Shown piece by piece: positions 8,131-16,035 of a stretch of 37,244 nucleotides of DNA. Positions within the stretch are counted from its first letter, which is position 1. Each line of letters starts with the position of its first letter. The translations under genes were made by a program, and so were the position numbers. The notes beneath the pieces were generated by a model. That model was given only the letters and a program-made list of their open reading frames with translations. It searched no databases and was not told the DNA's origin. The stretch is from an uncultured Clostridia bacterium. GTDB taxonomy: Bacteria; Bacillota; Clostridia; Oscillospirales; Oscillospiraceae. The stretch covers positions 1 through 37,244 of the forward strand of contig CAMOXI010000013.1 of assembly GCA_946628965.1 (NCBI GenBank), in the 5' to 3' direction.

Positions 8131-9312
8131 TCAGGCGCCGGTCTTCGAGTAGTACACGAAGCCCTCGTGCTCCACAACATTGCCGCCCAGCTTTACATCG
8201 CCGAGAATGGTGTGCATGCGCTCGATGGACTTGACGCTCTCATCCACGCGGATGGAGTAGTCACCGAACAGACCCAGGATGTAGTTCATCGGCGCGCCGT
8301 AGATCAGATCGCCGGCGCTCAGGCCGGGAACCAAGACATAGGGAAGCTGCACACCGCCATCGGCGATCACGCCGGTATTGCCGTTGCCGCCGGGCGTGAT
8401 GGTAAAGAGCCGACGCTTCTCATTGGTTCCGCGCAGACGGCCGATGGCCTTCAGGTCAGCCTTGGTCAGCTGCAGCACGGCGCCGCCGGCCAGCTCGGAG
8501 TCGGAACCGTAGGCGAAGTACAGCTCATCCAGGGTGTTCTCATCGATCGCGGTATAGGTGCCAGCTTTGGTGATGGCAGCGCCGGCCTTGTTTTTGGCGG
8601 TTTTGATGCCATAGATGGTCTTGGTGCCATCCACAGCGCCGTTAACGATGATCTTCACAGCCTCGCGACGCAGAGCCCGCAGCGCCAGGGAGAGCACCTT
8701 TTCGTAGTACCGGGCGGGGCTCAGGTCAGAGATGCTCTTGTCAACGAAATCGGTGACAGAGACCTCCATGGGCACGATCTGCGCGACGCCGAAGGTCGGG
8801 CTGGCAGTATTGCCGCGGGCCTGGCCGGACTTGGCGACGGGGTCGTTGACCTCGGCGCCGCTCTCGGTGATCAGATAGGCCTCCTCCCAGCCGCTCAGGC
8901 CGGTGTAGTCCTCCACGCGGACCATGTCCAGGATGCTGGAGATCGGCGCGTTGCCGCCTTGGATCTCGCTGCCGGCGCCGGTGGGCTGCACCAGCGCCCC
9001 TGTAATGGTCACGCTGTTGCGCAGGCACCGCAGCACCTCGTTCTCGGGGAGGCGGACATCCTTGTGCTGCATCAGCAGGTTGCCGCGCTCCTCGGCCATG
9101 TCCCTGGTCTCGGCGGCGGAGGGAGTGGACTCCAGGATCTGCCGCTCCTGCGCCTGCAGGAAATTCTTCACGGTCTCGATCTCTTTGTCCAGATTCGCGA
9201 CCTTCTCCATCTGGCTGTTGTACTCAGCCTGGTTTCCGGCCTTGTAGGCGGCCTCGGCAGCGTTGAGCGCTGCGGTGCGGTCGTTGGCCAGTGCGATCAG
9301 TTTTCTTTTCAT
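8131..9312 (-). CDS. HK97-fold major capsid protein
   Basis: A 393-residue protein. An N-terminal helical delta-domain-like region (about 1-85, rich in Ala/Glu/Lys/Gln) is followed by the capsid core with GGNAPISSILDMVRVEDYTG, a LSGWEEAYLITESGAEVNDP segment and a C-terminal VDESVKSIERMHTILGDVKLGG region, typical of the family. The frame is open to 9420, but ATG 9312 has TTTGGAGG at correct spacing and is chosen. The delta-like region would be removed by the ClpP-type protease encoded two genes earlier. The leader holds a palindrome-bearing hairpin (9375-9416). Confidence 0.9.
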   Translation of the reverse strand: MKRKLIALANDRTAALNAAEAAYKAGNQAEYNSQMEKVANLDKEIETVKNFLQAQERQILESTPSAAETRDMAEERGNLLMQHKDVRLPENEVLRCLRNSVTITGALVQPTGAGSEIQGGNAPISSILDMVRVEDYTGLSGWEEAYLITESGAEVNDPVAKSGQARGNTASPTFGVAQIVPMEVSVTDFVDKSISDLSPARYYEKVLSLALRALRREAVKIIVNGAVDGTKTIYGIKTAKNKAGAAITKAGTYTAIDENTLDELYFAYGSDSELAGGAVLQLTKADLKAIGRLRGTNEKRRLFTITPGGNGNTGVIADGGVQLPYVLVPGLSAGDLIYGAPMNYILGLFGDYSIRVDESVKSIERMHTILGDVKLGGNVVEHEGFVYYSKTGA

Positions 9313-9374
9313 GTGGTACCTCCAAAGAAAAAATTGATATATCAGCGGCCACGCCGCAGATATGCAAAAATAAG

Positions 9375-9416
9375 AAAAGGGCCGGGCGGTGTCCGGGATG
9401 GACACGGCTCCGGCCC
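9375..9416 (-). terminator. Terminator-like hairpin with embedded palindrome, before the capsid gene
   Basis: Minus strand: GGGCCGG arm, inner GTGTCC-N5-GGACAC stem, CCGGCCC arm, followed by TTTTCTTATTTTT. This is a good intrinsic-terminator shape about 65 bases upstream of the capsid start. It mirrors the structure in front of the major tail gene. Confidence 0.7.
9389..9405. repeat. Prophage palindrome copy 3
   Basis: GTGTCCGGGATGGACAC in the leader of the major capsid gene, inside the hairpin described at 9375-9416. Confidence 0.9.
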
Positions 9417-9432
9417 TCAAGGCTCCGGCCTG

Positions 9433-9591
9433 CTATTTGGATGTGGGCTCTGATCGACTCTTTCCTCGGATCCAGACAAGGCCCAGAGCCACCAGGGACG
9501 CGCCTGCGGTGATGATGCCTGCGGGGATGCAGAGCATCCCTACGCCCACGGAGATCGCGCACAGACCCAGGAGAACGCAGAGAACGGCCAT
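9433..9591 (-). CDS. Small two-segment membrane protein between portal and capsid genes (52 aa)
   Basis: A short gene with clear translation signals. GGAGGTG lies just upstream, and the ATG overlaps the portal stop codon (TGATG). The protein begins MAVLCVLLGLCAISVGVG, turns through a short Pro/Gly link, has a second hydrophobic stretch (IITAGASLVALGLVWI), and ends with a basic/polar tail RGKSRSEPTSK. It is therefore a predicted two-helix membrane hairpin. No family is recognised. Coupled translation with the portal suggests late expression. Membrane proteins in this place are odd for a morphogenesis operon, and it could be a holin-like or assembly factor, but nothing visible decides this. Confidence 0.65.
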   Translation of the reverse strand: MAVLCVLLGLCAISVGVGMLCIPAGIITAGASLVALGLVWIRGKSRSEPTSK

Positions 9592-10859
9592 CAGGCACCT
9601 CCATTCCCATTGCGCGTCAGTGCCAACTGCGGCCAGAGGCGCAGCGGCACATAATTCAGGGACGCATAGCGTTCATCGCCGCCCTCTACATCCGGCATAT
9701 CCTCAAGTGCCAGGATGTCGTTGACGGAGAAGCCGCCGATCTCCCGCATGGCCTTGTACCATTCGCCGCGGGTCTTCCAGTCGCCCCGCAGTTCCGCCAT
9801 CATGTTGCCGCGGATCTCCAGGCCCTTTTCCACGTCCTGGGGCGGCAGAATCTTGTAGGTGAACTCCTGCTCCCACAGCGTGGTATTGGGGTGCAGCGTG
9901 CCGACGACGTATTCAATGGCGTTCTGCTCGTTGGAGCTGTAGCTCTGCTTGCCGGCCTGCAGCTTGTAAAGCGGCACACCGAAAAAACGAGCGAGATCCT
10001 GCACGCTCAGATCGGACTGCTCCACGAACTGGGCGTCCCGGTTGGAGATACTTAGAGGCTTGTAGTCCAACCCCATGTCCAGCACCGCGATCCGCTGGGC
10101 GTTCTGAGGGCCGCTGTGACGCTTTTCCCACTCCCGGCGCACCGCTTCCTTCTTGCTGATCGTCTCGGCATTCCCCGCGGCGTCCCTGACCTCCACATTG
10201 CCGCCCAGGTCGCTCTCGGTCTTCAGGATCCCGCTGGGCTGGCCGCCGTTGGCGTAGTAGCTGCTGGCGTATTCCTGCGCCGCCCTGGAGCTGCGGATTA
10301 CCTCCGCCGCCCGCTCCAAGTAGCTGATGCCCAGGTACCCGTTGCGGGAGTAGGCAATGCCGTGCAGCACGTCCATTCGGCCGCAGCGGATGGTTTCACC
10401 TGTATAGGGGTGGATCAGGGTATATACGACCGCACCGGAGGAGTCCAGCGTGACGCTGTACTTTCCCCGCGGGATCGGCACATACTCCAGCGCCTGCATC
10501 GTGCCGGGATCCCTGCGGATCCAGGCGATCCCGTTGCCGTTGATCCGTTCCACCTCCAGCTGCTTTTTGGCAACAAAAGGTGTCTGCCAGGGGTTGGGGC
10601 GGACGCTCAGCAGCTCACAGGCCGGGTGATCGGTGATCCGCCGCCGGCTGCGGCTGTCGAACACATAAAAGGGCATCTTGGCGATGCTGTCGCTCAGGAT
10701 CTCGATGCAGCGGTTCACCGTCGACAGCCGCATGGCAGCCTCGGCGTCCGCGCGAATGGGAGAGGATCCGCCGGAGAGACCCAAATCAGACGCCAGGATC
10801 GTGTTCTGCGCCCTGGGCGGCCCCAGCAGCGAGGCAAGGCCTCTTTCAATGGCGTTCAT
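9591..10859 (-). CDS. Portal protein (HK97 family)
   Basis: A 422-residue portal forming the DNA-entry ring of the head. The N-terminal part has the typical SPIRADAEAAMRLSTVNRCI followed by ILSDSIAKMPFYVF, then HPACELLSVRPNPWQTPFV, then NGNGIAWIRRDPG, and later VQDLARFFGVPLYKLQAGK and NAIEYVVGTLHPNTTLWEQE, all usual portal segments in order. ATG 10859 overlaps the protease stop (ATGA) and has GAGGTG upstream. The frame is open further to 10907, but that extension lies within the protease gene. The product fits the usual 400-450 residue range. Confidence 0.92.
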   Translation of the reverse strand: MNAIERGLASLLGPPRAQNTILASDLGLSGGSSPIRADAEAAMRLSTVNRCIEILSDSIAKMPFYVFDSRSRRRITDHPACELLSVRPNPWQTPFVAKKQLEVERINGNGIAWIRRDPGTMQALEYVPIPRGKYSVTLDSSGAVVYTLIHPYTGETIRCGRMDVLHGIAYSRNGYLGISYLERAAEVIRSSRAAQEYASSYYANGGQPSGILKTESDLGGNVEVRDAAGNAETISKKEAVRREWEKRHSGPQNAQRIAVLDMGLDYKPLSISNRDAQFVEQSDLSVQDLARFFGVPLYKLQAGKQSYSSNEQNAIEYVVGTLHPNTTLWEQEFTYKILPPQDVEKGLEIRGNMMAELRGDWKTRGEWYKAMREIGGFSVNDILALEDMPDVEGGDERYASLNYVPLRLWPQLALTRNGNGGA

Positions 10860-11701
10860 GCCCGGCACCTCGCTCTCGCCAGGTCGATAGCGGCCTGAAG
10901 CTTCCAATCGGAGGCCATGTGGCTCGCAGATTTAGCGGCGTCGCCGAGCTTGCCGATCGCGTCGGCGGCTGCGTTTACCGCGTCGGCGGCCTTGCTGAGC
11001 GCGTGTGCCGCTTCACGAGCAACAGGATGCCCGGGGACCTCCTCCATCGTTCCGGCCCGCACAGCGGCCTCGTAGCGCTCCAGGAGGGCCTGGGGCGTCA
11101 CGGACAGGCTCGCCACGTTACTGATGACGATACCGCCTGACGCGGTGATCCGCTGTGCGGCGTCCTCATCCGCGTCCAGCAGCCCGTCAACGAGCCCCAG
11201 CGCCATGGCGTCCTGTACGGGCATCCAGGTGGAGTTGTCCACCAACTCCTCGAAGCGAGCCCTGGGCGTCTTCCCTGCGGCCTTGATCACGTAGCCGTTG
11301 ATAATGCTGGCCCGGACCGAGTCCAGGAACTGCACCAGCTCCCGTGCGCCGTCGTTATTCAGGTACCCGCCCCTTGCCGCCGGCTGGTGGATCATCACCT
11401 GAGCCACCGGAGAGGCCAGCACCGTATCGCATCCGCTTGTGACAGTTGTGGCCGCGCTGGCCGCCATGGCGATGATGTGCGCCTCAGTGTGGGCGCTGCA
11501 CGCCTGCAGCAGCCCGAAGATCTCGAAGCCGGCCCAGACGTCTCCGCCCGGGCAGTTGATCTCCACGATCAGATCCTCGCCCTCCGGCAGCTGTTTGATC
11601 GCCTCGCGCACCTGCATGGGGCAGCAGTGCGGGATCTCCCAATAGCTGTAGATCCAATCCCATTCATCGCTGATAAGCTCACCGTAAAGCTGTACCGTCA
11701 T
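10856..11701 (-). CDS. ClpP-like prohead maturation protease
   Basis: A 281-residue head maturation protease of the ClpP/S14 type. The core VEINCPGGDVWAGFEIF matches the GG-D-V oxyanion strand. IIAMAASAATTV carries the likely catalytic Ser, and MIHQPAARGGYLN the His. An Asp would follow in the helix region around GYVIKAAGKTPRARFEELVD. The C-terminal 80 residues are Ala-rich helices, possibly a scaffold-like tail. ATG 11701 has AGGAGGG upstream and overlaps the preceding gene by ATGA. It is expected to cleave the delta-like region of the capsid protein during head maturation. Confidence 0.88.
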   Translation of the reverse strand: MTVQLYGELISDEWDWIYSYWEIPHCCPMQVREAIKQLPEGEDLIVEINCPGGDVWAGFEIFGLLQACSAHTEAHIIAMAASAATTVTSGCDTVLASPVAQVMIHQPAARGGYLNNDGARELVQFLDSVRASIINGYVIKAAGKTPRARFEELVDNSTWMPVQDAMALGLVDGLLDADEDAAQRITASGGIVISNVASLSVTPQALLERYEAAVRAGTMEEVPGHPVAREAAHALSKAADAVNAAADAIGKLGDAAKSASHMASDWKLQAAIDLARARCRA

Positions 11702-12162
11702 ACGCTTCCCTCCTCTGTTTGATAGTGAATATCAACGTCATAGATCCTGCGGTACAGCCCCACCTCCGTCTCCAGAAGGTCGGGACTGTTCTCCTGGATC
11801 GTAACATCCTCGATGAAAATGGCGTCAGCGTCCCCTTCATGCGGAACCGGGGCGGTTTCAATCAGCATAAAGCGGTGGCCGCGCAGCCTCAGGATTGCCC
11901 GGCGGATCTGATCGCCCAGGACGGAAAGATCCTCGTAGCGTGCGGTCACGAGATGCAGGGCGAAGGATGCCTGCTGCAGCCCCGTGCCGCCGTCGAGGGC
12001 CTGTTCCTCTTCGCAGCTGCGCCGGATATAAAACGTGAAGGGCGGCGCCGCGTTCTTCGCGGGACCCAGCGCATAGACCTGCGCGCCTGACGGACCGCTG
12101 AGAAAGTCCAGCTTCTCCAGCTCATACACGAAGACGCGCTCCGGCGTCAATCTTGGGTCCAT
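11698..12162 (-). CDS. Tail terminator/completion protein (gpU/DUF3168-like)
   Basis: A 154-residue protein. The order of strands and helices (PPFTFYIRRSCEEEQALDGG, then ASFALHLVTARYEDLSVLGD, then IRRAILRLRGHRFMLIETAP, and an aromatic C-terminus LYRRIYDVDIHYQT) fits small tail-terminator proteins that cap the tail tube. ATG 12162 lies 15 bases inside the upstream gene, with AAGGAGGCG preceding it. Its stop overlaps the protease start. In most HK97-type phages this gene follows the connector genes and precedes the major tail gene, so its place before the protease is unusual. Confidence 0.65.
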   Translation of the reverse strand: MDPRLTPERVFVYELEKLDFLSGPSGAQVYALGPAKNAAPPFTFYIRRSCEEEQALDGGTGLQQASFALHLVTARYEDLSVLGDQIRRAILRLRGHRFMLIETAPVPHEGDADAIFIEDVTIQENSPDLLETEVGLYRRIYDVDIHYQTEEGSV

Positions 12163-12737
12163 ATCTTAGTCGCCTCCTTGATGAGTGTGTCCGCCATAGT
12201 GTTCTTGACCGTCGGCTCAGCCTTCTGGGCGCCACGCTGCATGAAGTGCTGGCCGGCGACCTTTTGACTTCCCCAGCCCTGCACGGTCTGCTTTACCTGC
12301 TTCCGGTGTCCGCGGACGCTGTCCCGCTCGTTGTCTGACTCGCGGGAGAAAGTGCGGTATTCGATCCCGCCGCCCTTCTTTCTGGCCAGGAAGCCGTACT
12401 CGATCGAATTGGGATAATAGGCGTGGGAGGCATGCTTGCCGCCCAGAACGCCGGGGTTCTGGATCGGCTTCTGAAAGTCGGAATTCATCTTGGGATTGAA
12501 GGTCAGCTCATAGACCTTCCTTCCTTTGAGCCTGGTTTTCTCGCCCTTCCGGTAAAGCCCACGCTTGAGCTTGCCGGTTCTCCCAACAGGCACAAGCTTC
12601 CGGACCTCGCGACGGACGACGGTCAGACCCTTGGAGGCCGCCTTGGTGGCCGCCTTCTGCGGAACGCCGCCCATGCGTTGCATGGTCTTCTCAAATTTCC
12701 GCAGGTCACGGGTGTCGAAGCTCAGCTCCTGCCTCAT
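12147..12737 (-). CDS. HK97 gp10-like head-tail joining protein
   Basis: A 196-residue basic protein. The N-terminus has LSFDTRDLRKFEKTMQRMGG, then AATKAASKGLTVVRREVRKL and VPVGRTGKLKRGL, the usual HK97 gp10 pattern (a helix of Ala/Lys followed by a V-P-x-x-T-G-x-L motif). A His/Tyr-containing central segment (GKHASHAYYPNSIEYGF) and a C-terminal helix follow. It overlaps the head-closure gene by ATGA and the next gene by 16 bases. It probably contacts the neck ring. Like its neighbours it sits upstream of the portal instead of after the capsid. Confidence 0.8.
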   Translation of the reverse strand: MRQELSFDTRDLRKFEKTMQRMGGVPQKAATKAASKGLTVVRREVRKLVPVGRTGKLKRGLYRKGEKTRLKGRKVYELTFNPKMNSDFQKPIQNPGVLGGKHASHAYYPNSIEYGFLARKKGGGIEYRTFSRESDNERDSVRGHRKQVKQTVQGWGSQKVAGQHFMQRGAQKAEPTVKNTMADTLIKEATKIWTQD

Positions 12738-13069
12738 CGCACAAGCTCCTTGACCTTGATCTGCAGCTGTTCGTGACGGTTTTCCCAGTCGATGATCGCG
12801 ATGATCCGGAAGATCCTGGTGCCCAGGATGATCCGCATCTCATTCTCAAGCCCGGCGCGGTACCGGCAGCCGATGTTGTGGGTCACTTCGCTTTCGTGCT
12901 GCTCCGCCGCGTAGAACTCGCGGCCGGCGATCGGCTTCAGAGAGGCCCACGCATAGGCGAAATCCCGCCAGTTTGCCGCATCCATATACTGCAGATCGCC
13001 CAGGTTGTCCCGGGCCCCGTTGAACTTCTGGAAGGTGATGTGGTTTCGCATCTCGCCAGCGTCGTACAT
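12734..13069 (-). CDS. Phage head closure protein
   Basis: A 111-residue head-closure (Phage_H_T_join type) protein. The pattern MRNHITFQKFNGARDNLGD, then WRDFAYAWASLKPIAGREFY, then a QHESEVTHNIGCRYR stretch, and finally ILGTRIFRIIAIIDWENRHE is highly characteristic of this family. An upstream in-frame start at 13096 would add nine residues made partly by the palindrome, but ATG 13069 has CAGGAGGAACC directly before it and is preferred. That leaves the palindrome (13080-13096) in the short gap after terL. Confidence 0.88.
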   Translation of the reverse strand: MYDAGEMRNHITFQKFNGARDNLGDLQYMDAANWRDFAYAWASLKPIAGREFYAAEQHESEVTHNIGCRYRAGLENEMRIILGTRIFRIIAIIDWENRHEQLQIKVKELVR

Positions 13070-13079
13070 GGTTCCTCCT

Positions 13080-13096
13080 GTGTCCGGAACGGACAC
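13080..13096. repeat. Prophage palindrome copy 4
   Basis: GTGTCCGGAACGGACAC in the 28-base gap between terL and the head-closure gene, immediately before the ribosome site of the latter. Confidence 0.9.
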
Positions 13097-13097
13097 G

Positions 13098-14900
13098 TCA
13101 CATGCTCCAGCTGCCGTCTGCGATCCGGTCGGGCAGCGTGGGGTTATTTTTTCGCACCAGAGCCCGGGCCAGCGCGTTCATGATCGCTGCCAGGGGGTCG
13201 ATGCGTTCGGTGTCGTCTTTATGCTTCTTGGAAAGCTTGATGTCCTCGTAGTTGTTTTTGATCTCAACGGCGTTGGCCATGCACCAGAGTAGCAGGGGAT
13301 TGTACTCGATCACAAGCTTGTCGGCGAGCAGCAGCTCCCGGAAGCCCTTGCAGGCCAGATTCTGCCCGGCGCAGGTCTGTGAGATCTCCACGCACAGATC
13401 TTCGTTGTTGTACTTTTCGCACAGGCTGATCGCCAGATCCGTGGCATTGTGGCCGTCATAGCAGATCTCCGTCACCTTCCAGCGGTGTTGGAGGATCCCG
13501 GCCTCGATCCAGCTGGCCACGTAGCTGTTATCGGTTACATCGCCAGGCGTCAGGGTGCAGTAGCCGTCCTTCGCCCAGGCGGTATAGGGGACGCGATCGG
13601 AGTGCTCGTGCCGGGTCGCGGCGTTCTCCGGCAGAAAGCCCTGCGCCTTGACAGCCACCCGGCCGTCCGGAAGCAGGAATACCGCTCCGGCGCCGCTCAG
13701 GTCGATCCGCTTTCCCAGATCGAAGCCTGCCCAGCATTCCAACCCGTCAGTGAGGGTTGCAAAGGCTTCCGGGGGGATCATGGCCGCCCTGGCCAGCTCC
13801 ATGCAGCGCTCGTTCAGGTAGCGATTGACCGCGCCTGTCTGCCACATGCACATGCGGCGGGTTAGAAACTGCCGGATCTTGTCCGGATCGTTGCTGCCGT
13901 AGGCGGCAGTGTATTCGTCGTTGATCTCCTTCAGGAGATAGCGGCTGTACTCGTTGGGATAGCGGAGGCAGGGGTTTGCCATGACCCAGAGGGCCTTATT
14001 GTGAGGATCCGCGCCGTCCGGCAGCTCCCGGATCATCACGAAGTACGCCTCATCGGCCACGTCGCCGTCCAGGACGCGCTTTGCGTACTGTTCTTCACGG
14101 TAGCAGGGCTTGGACTGGGCGTCGTCGCCGGCCGTTGTGATCACATCCAGCAGCGCCTGGGCACGCTTGCCGAAGCTGTTCACGCCCAGCTCATATATGT
14201 CGGAGACCTTATGGGCATGATATTCGTCGACGACAAAGTAAGACGGAGCGCCGGAGTCCTTGTTCTTGGTGTCCTTGCTCAGGGCCATCATGAAGCCGCC
14301 CAGCGTCTTGTGGGTGACCGGGTTGGCCTTGGGGATCCGGAGCCGCTTGCGGATCTTCGGGGAGGCCTCGGCGATCTTCTTGGCGTCACCGAAGACGCGC
14401 TGCGCCTGGCCCTTATCGACGGCTGCACAGAGAACCTCGGGCTCGTGCTCAAAGCTCGCCAGCTCCGGCCGGTACGGCGGATAAATGGCGTCGCCGCACA
14501 TGTGATACAGACACTGGCCGGATTTCTCGGTGGACTTGAAGTTCCCTCGGGCGCGCTTGTTGTAGGTCTTAGAGAAACGCCTGGCGCCGGTGTCCATCTC
14601 CACCCAGCCGTAGGTGCAGCCCAGGTCGAAGATCTGCCAGGGCTGCAGCTGAATGGGCTGTCCGGCCTCCACGCCGCGGGTCTGGATGCACTGGCTGAAC
14701 CAGCGGATAATCCGGTCGGCGCGGGTCGTGTCGAACACATAGGGGAACTCCGGGGTGCCCTGGCGCTTCAGGTCGTCCAGGTGCCGCTGACATGCCTTGA
14801 TCTCATACGGGCAGCACTGGTCATGGAGCTTGCCCTGGGTGACCTGCTTGGCATAGACGCTGACAGGATGGTGCAGCCCGCTCTTCCAGCGCTCCATCAT
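13098..14900 (-). CDS. terL: Terminase large subunit
   Basis: A 600-residue packaging motor ATPase and nuclease of the HK97/Terminase_1 kind. In order there is an N-terminal Q-motif-like IQLQPWQIFDLGCTYGW; a Walker A-like KRARGNFKSTEKSG (deviant P-loop, as usual in this family); a Walker B FVVDEYHAHK at about residue 223; and a motif around AGDDAQSKPCY. The RNaseH-like nuclease part includes AGFDLGKRIDLSG and ends with ERIDPLAAIMNALA. Asp in these motifs are the expected metal ligands. ATG 14900 overlaps the small subunit stop (ATGA). The length is normal. It is adjacent to an HNH gene, as in cos-type HK97 phages. Confidence 0.93.
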   Translation of the reverse strand: MMERWKSGLHHPVSVYAKQVTQGKLHDQCCPYEIKACQRHLDDLKRQGTPEFPYVFDTTRADRIIRWFSQCIQTRGVEAGQPIQLQPWQIFDLGCTYGWVEMDTGARRFSKTYNKRARGNFKSTEKSGQCLYHMCGDAIYPPYRPELASFEHEPEVLCAAVDKGQAQRVFGDAKKIAEASPKIRKRLRIPKANPVTHKTLGGFMMALSKDTKNKDSGAPSYFVVDEYHAHKVSDIYELGVNSFGKRAQALLDVITTAGDDAQSKPCYREEQYAKRVLDGDVADEAYFVMIRELPDGADPHNKALWVMANPCLRYPNEYSRYLLKEINDEYTAAYGSNDPDKIRQFLTRRMCMWQTGAVNRYLNERCMELARAAMIPPEAFATLTDGLECWAGFDLGKRIDLSGAGAVFLLPDGRVAVKAQGFLPENAATRHEHSDRVPYTAWAKDGYCTLTPGDVTDNSYVASWIEAGILQHRWKVTEICYDGHNATDLAISLCEKYNNEDLCVEISQTCAGQNLACKGFRELLLADKLVIEYNPLLLWCMANAVEIKNNYEDIKLSKKHKDDTERIDPLAAIMNALARALVRKNNPTLPDRIADGSWSM

Positions 14901-15382
14901 CCGAACAAATCCGCGTCCGGATCGTCCTCTTCCTGCTCTGCCAGCTTCCTGGCGAGCCGCGCCCGGCCGTCTGGCGTCAGGCCCAGCTTGGTGGCATAGG
15001 CCAGAATCCCTACCTCCAGCGCCTGCATCTCAGAGCTGATGGAGACCAGGAGCTTCAGGTCAGTCTTGGAAAGCTCCTCGCCGCCGTCCGCGGCTTTGCG
15101 GAGCCTGGTATAAGCCGCCTGGGCCTCGATCCAGCGTACCATCTTGGAGCAGTAGAGCCCCAGCACGTCGGAGTCCAGGCAATCCAGGATCTCGTAGTCC
15201 TTCATGTCCGCCAGGACCCGGTCCCAGATCTTGCGCTCCGGCGTCTTGGACTTGATGAAAGAGGGCGGCTTCGTAGGGAAGCGGGTCGGCATCACGCCGG
15301 CCTCGGCGCTCTGCCTGGCCTCAATCTCCGACCGGGTCAGGTGCTTGCTCATGTTGTCAAGGGTCTTGGCCTTTGTCGGCAT
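14897..15382 (-). CDS. terS: Terminase small subunit (P27-like)
   Basis: A 161-residue DNA-recognition subunit. It shows the P27-type pattern: a basic N-terminus (MPTKAKTLDNMSKHLTRSEI), then PPSFIKSKTPERKIWDRVL, a long helix with LGLYCSKMVRWIEAQAAYTR, and a C-terminus LGLTPDGRARLARKLAEQEE plus an acidic tail. The frame is open to 15550, but ATG 15382 has GGAAGGAG upstream at good spacing. The ribosome site itself abuts palindrome copy 5 (15401-15417). It should pair with TerL to pick and cut the genome at its packaging site. Confidence 0.85.
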   Translation of the reverse strand: MPTKAKTLDNMSKHLTRSEIEARQSAEAGVMPTRFPTKPPSFIKSKTPERKIWDRVLADMKDYEILDCLDSDVLGLYCSKMVRWIEAQAAYTRLRKAADGGEELSKTDLKLLVSISSEMQALEVGILAYATKLGLTPDGRARLARKLAEQEEDDPDADLFG

Positions 15383-15400
15383 CCTGCTCACTCCTTCCCA

Positions 15401-15417
15401 GTGTCCAACCCGGACAC
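15401..15417. repeat. Prophage palindrome copy 5
   Basis: GTGTCCAACCCGGACAC directly upstream of the terS ribosome site. Read on the minus strand the spacer is GGGTT. Confidence 0.9.
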
Positions 15418-15508
15418 ATCGCTGCCCCTCCGCCGCTGCCACCAGATTTCCGCTCCGCGATCGGGGAATTTTTCTCGCAGACGAGGCGACACGGGGCATC
15501 AGGAGGGC

Positions 15509-15528
15509 GGGTTCAAAACTTTTTGACC
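15509..15528. other. Near-palindrome in the HNH-terS gap, candidate cos/packaging site
   Basis: GGGTTCAAAACTTTTTGACC is an imperfect inverted repeat within the 256-base gap between the HNH gene and terS. No gene is evident in that gap (15383-15638). HK97-type phages with an adjacent HNH nuclease generally cut cohesive ends here, so this is a reasonable place to look for cos. The link is by position only. Confidence 0.3.
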
Positions 15529-15638
15529 CCCGGGGAGGGTCTGCGACCATAGCCGCGCCTGCGCGTCCCCGAGCACCAGGCGCCGCTCACCTGCACACGC
15601 CCGGCCGCGCCGGCGTAGCTTCCCCGCGAAAAGGACGG

Positions 15639-16007
15639 TCAGATCTGGCCAAATTCTCGCCGATCCTGCGCCTGCTCTCGGGCGGTCTTCTGGTCGTGGT
15701 GATGCTTGCACAGGCTCTGGTGGTTGCCAGCGTCCACGAACAGCGCCCAGTCGCCCCGGTGCGGAATGACGTGGTCGACCACCGTTGCCCTGGTGCGTAT
15801 GCCCTGGCGGGCGCACTCCCGGCAGAAGGGCTCCCGCAGCAGTTGTGCCGGGCGCAGCCTGTCCGTCCAGATCGGCAGGTTGTACCAGCCGTGGTACTCT
15901 GCGCTCACGCGCCTGCGGTGCGGCGGCCGATGCCTGGGGCACCAGCCCTCGCGGGTCAGCTCTGGGCAGCCGGCGTGTTTACATGGCTTCAGCGGCTTTT
16001 GTGCCAT
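15639..16007 (-). CDS. HNH endonuclease (packaging-associated)
   Basis: A 122-residue HNH nuclease. The first half holds a zinc-type pair (CKHAGCPELTREGWCPRH) and the second the HNH core: REPFCRECARQG, VVDHVIPHRGDWALF, then NHQSLCKHHHDQKT, giving the expected D-H, N and H residues with two Cys pairs around. ATG 16007 has GGAGGTGAT upstream; an in-frame upstream start at 16034 is less likely. In HK97-type phages such HNH proteins sit beside the terminase and stimulate cos cleavage, which fits this location immediately before terS in transcription order. Confidence 0.88.
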   Translation of the reverse strand: MAQKPLKPCKHAGCPELTREGWCPRHRPPHRRRVSAEYHGWYNLPIWTDRLRPAQLLREPFCRECARQGIRTRATVVDHVIPHRGDWALFVDAGNHQSLCKHHHDQKTAREQAQDRREFGQI

Positions 16008-16035
16008 CGGGCTATCACCTCCGAGGAAACGCAAA

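Noticed and set aside
7123-9453. 776-aa plus-strand open frame across tail and capsid genes
   Set aside because: It runs antisense to the G/GT, major tail, connector and capsid genes, is low-complexity (Gly/Leu/Val/His-rich), and arises from GC bias.
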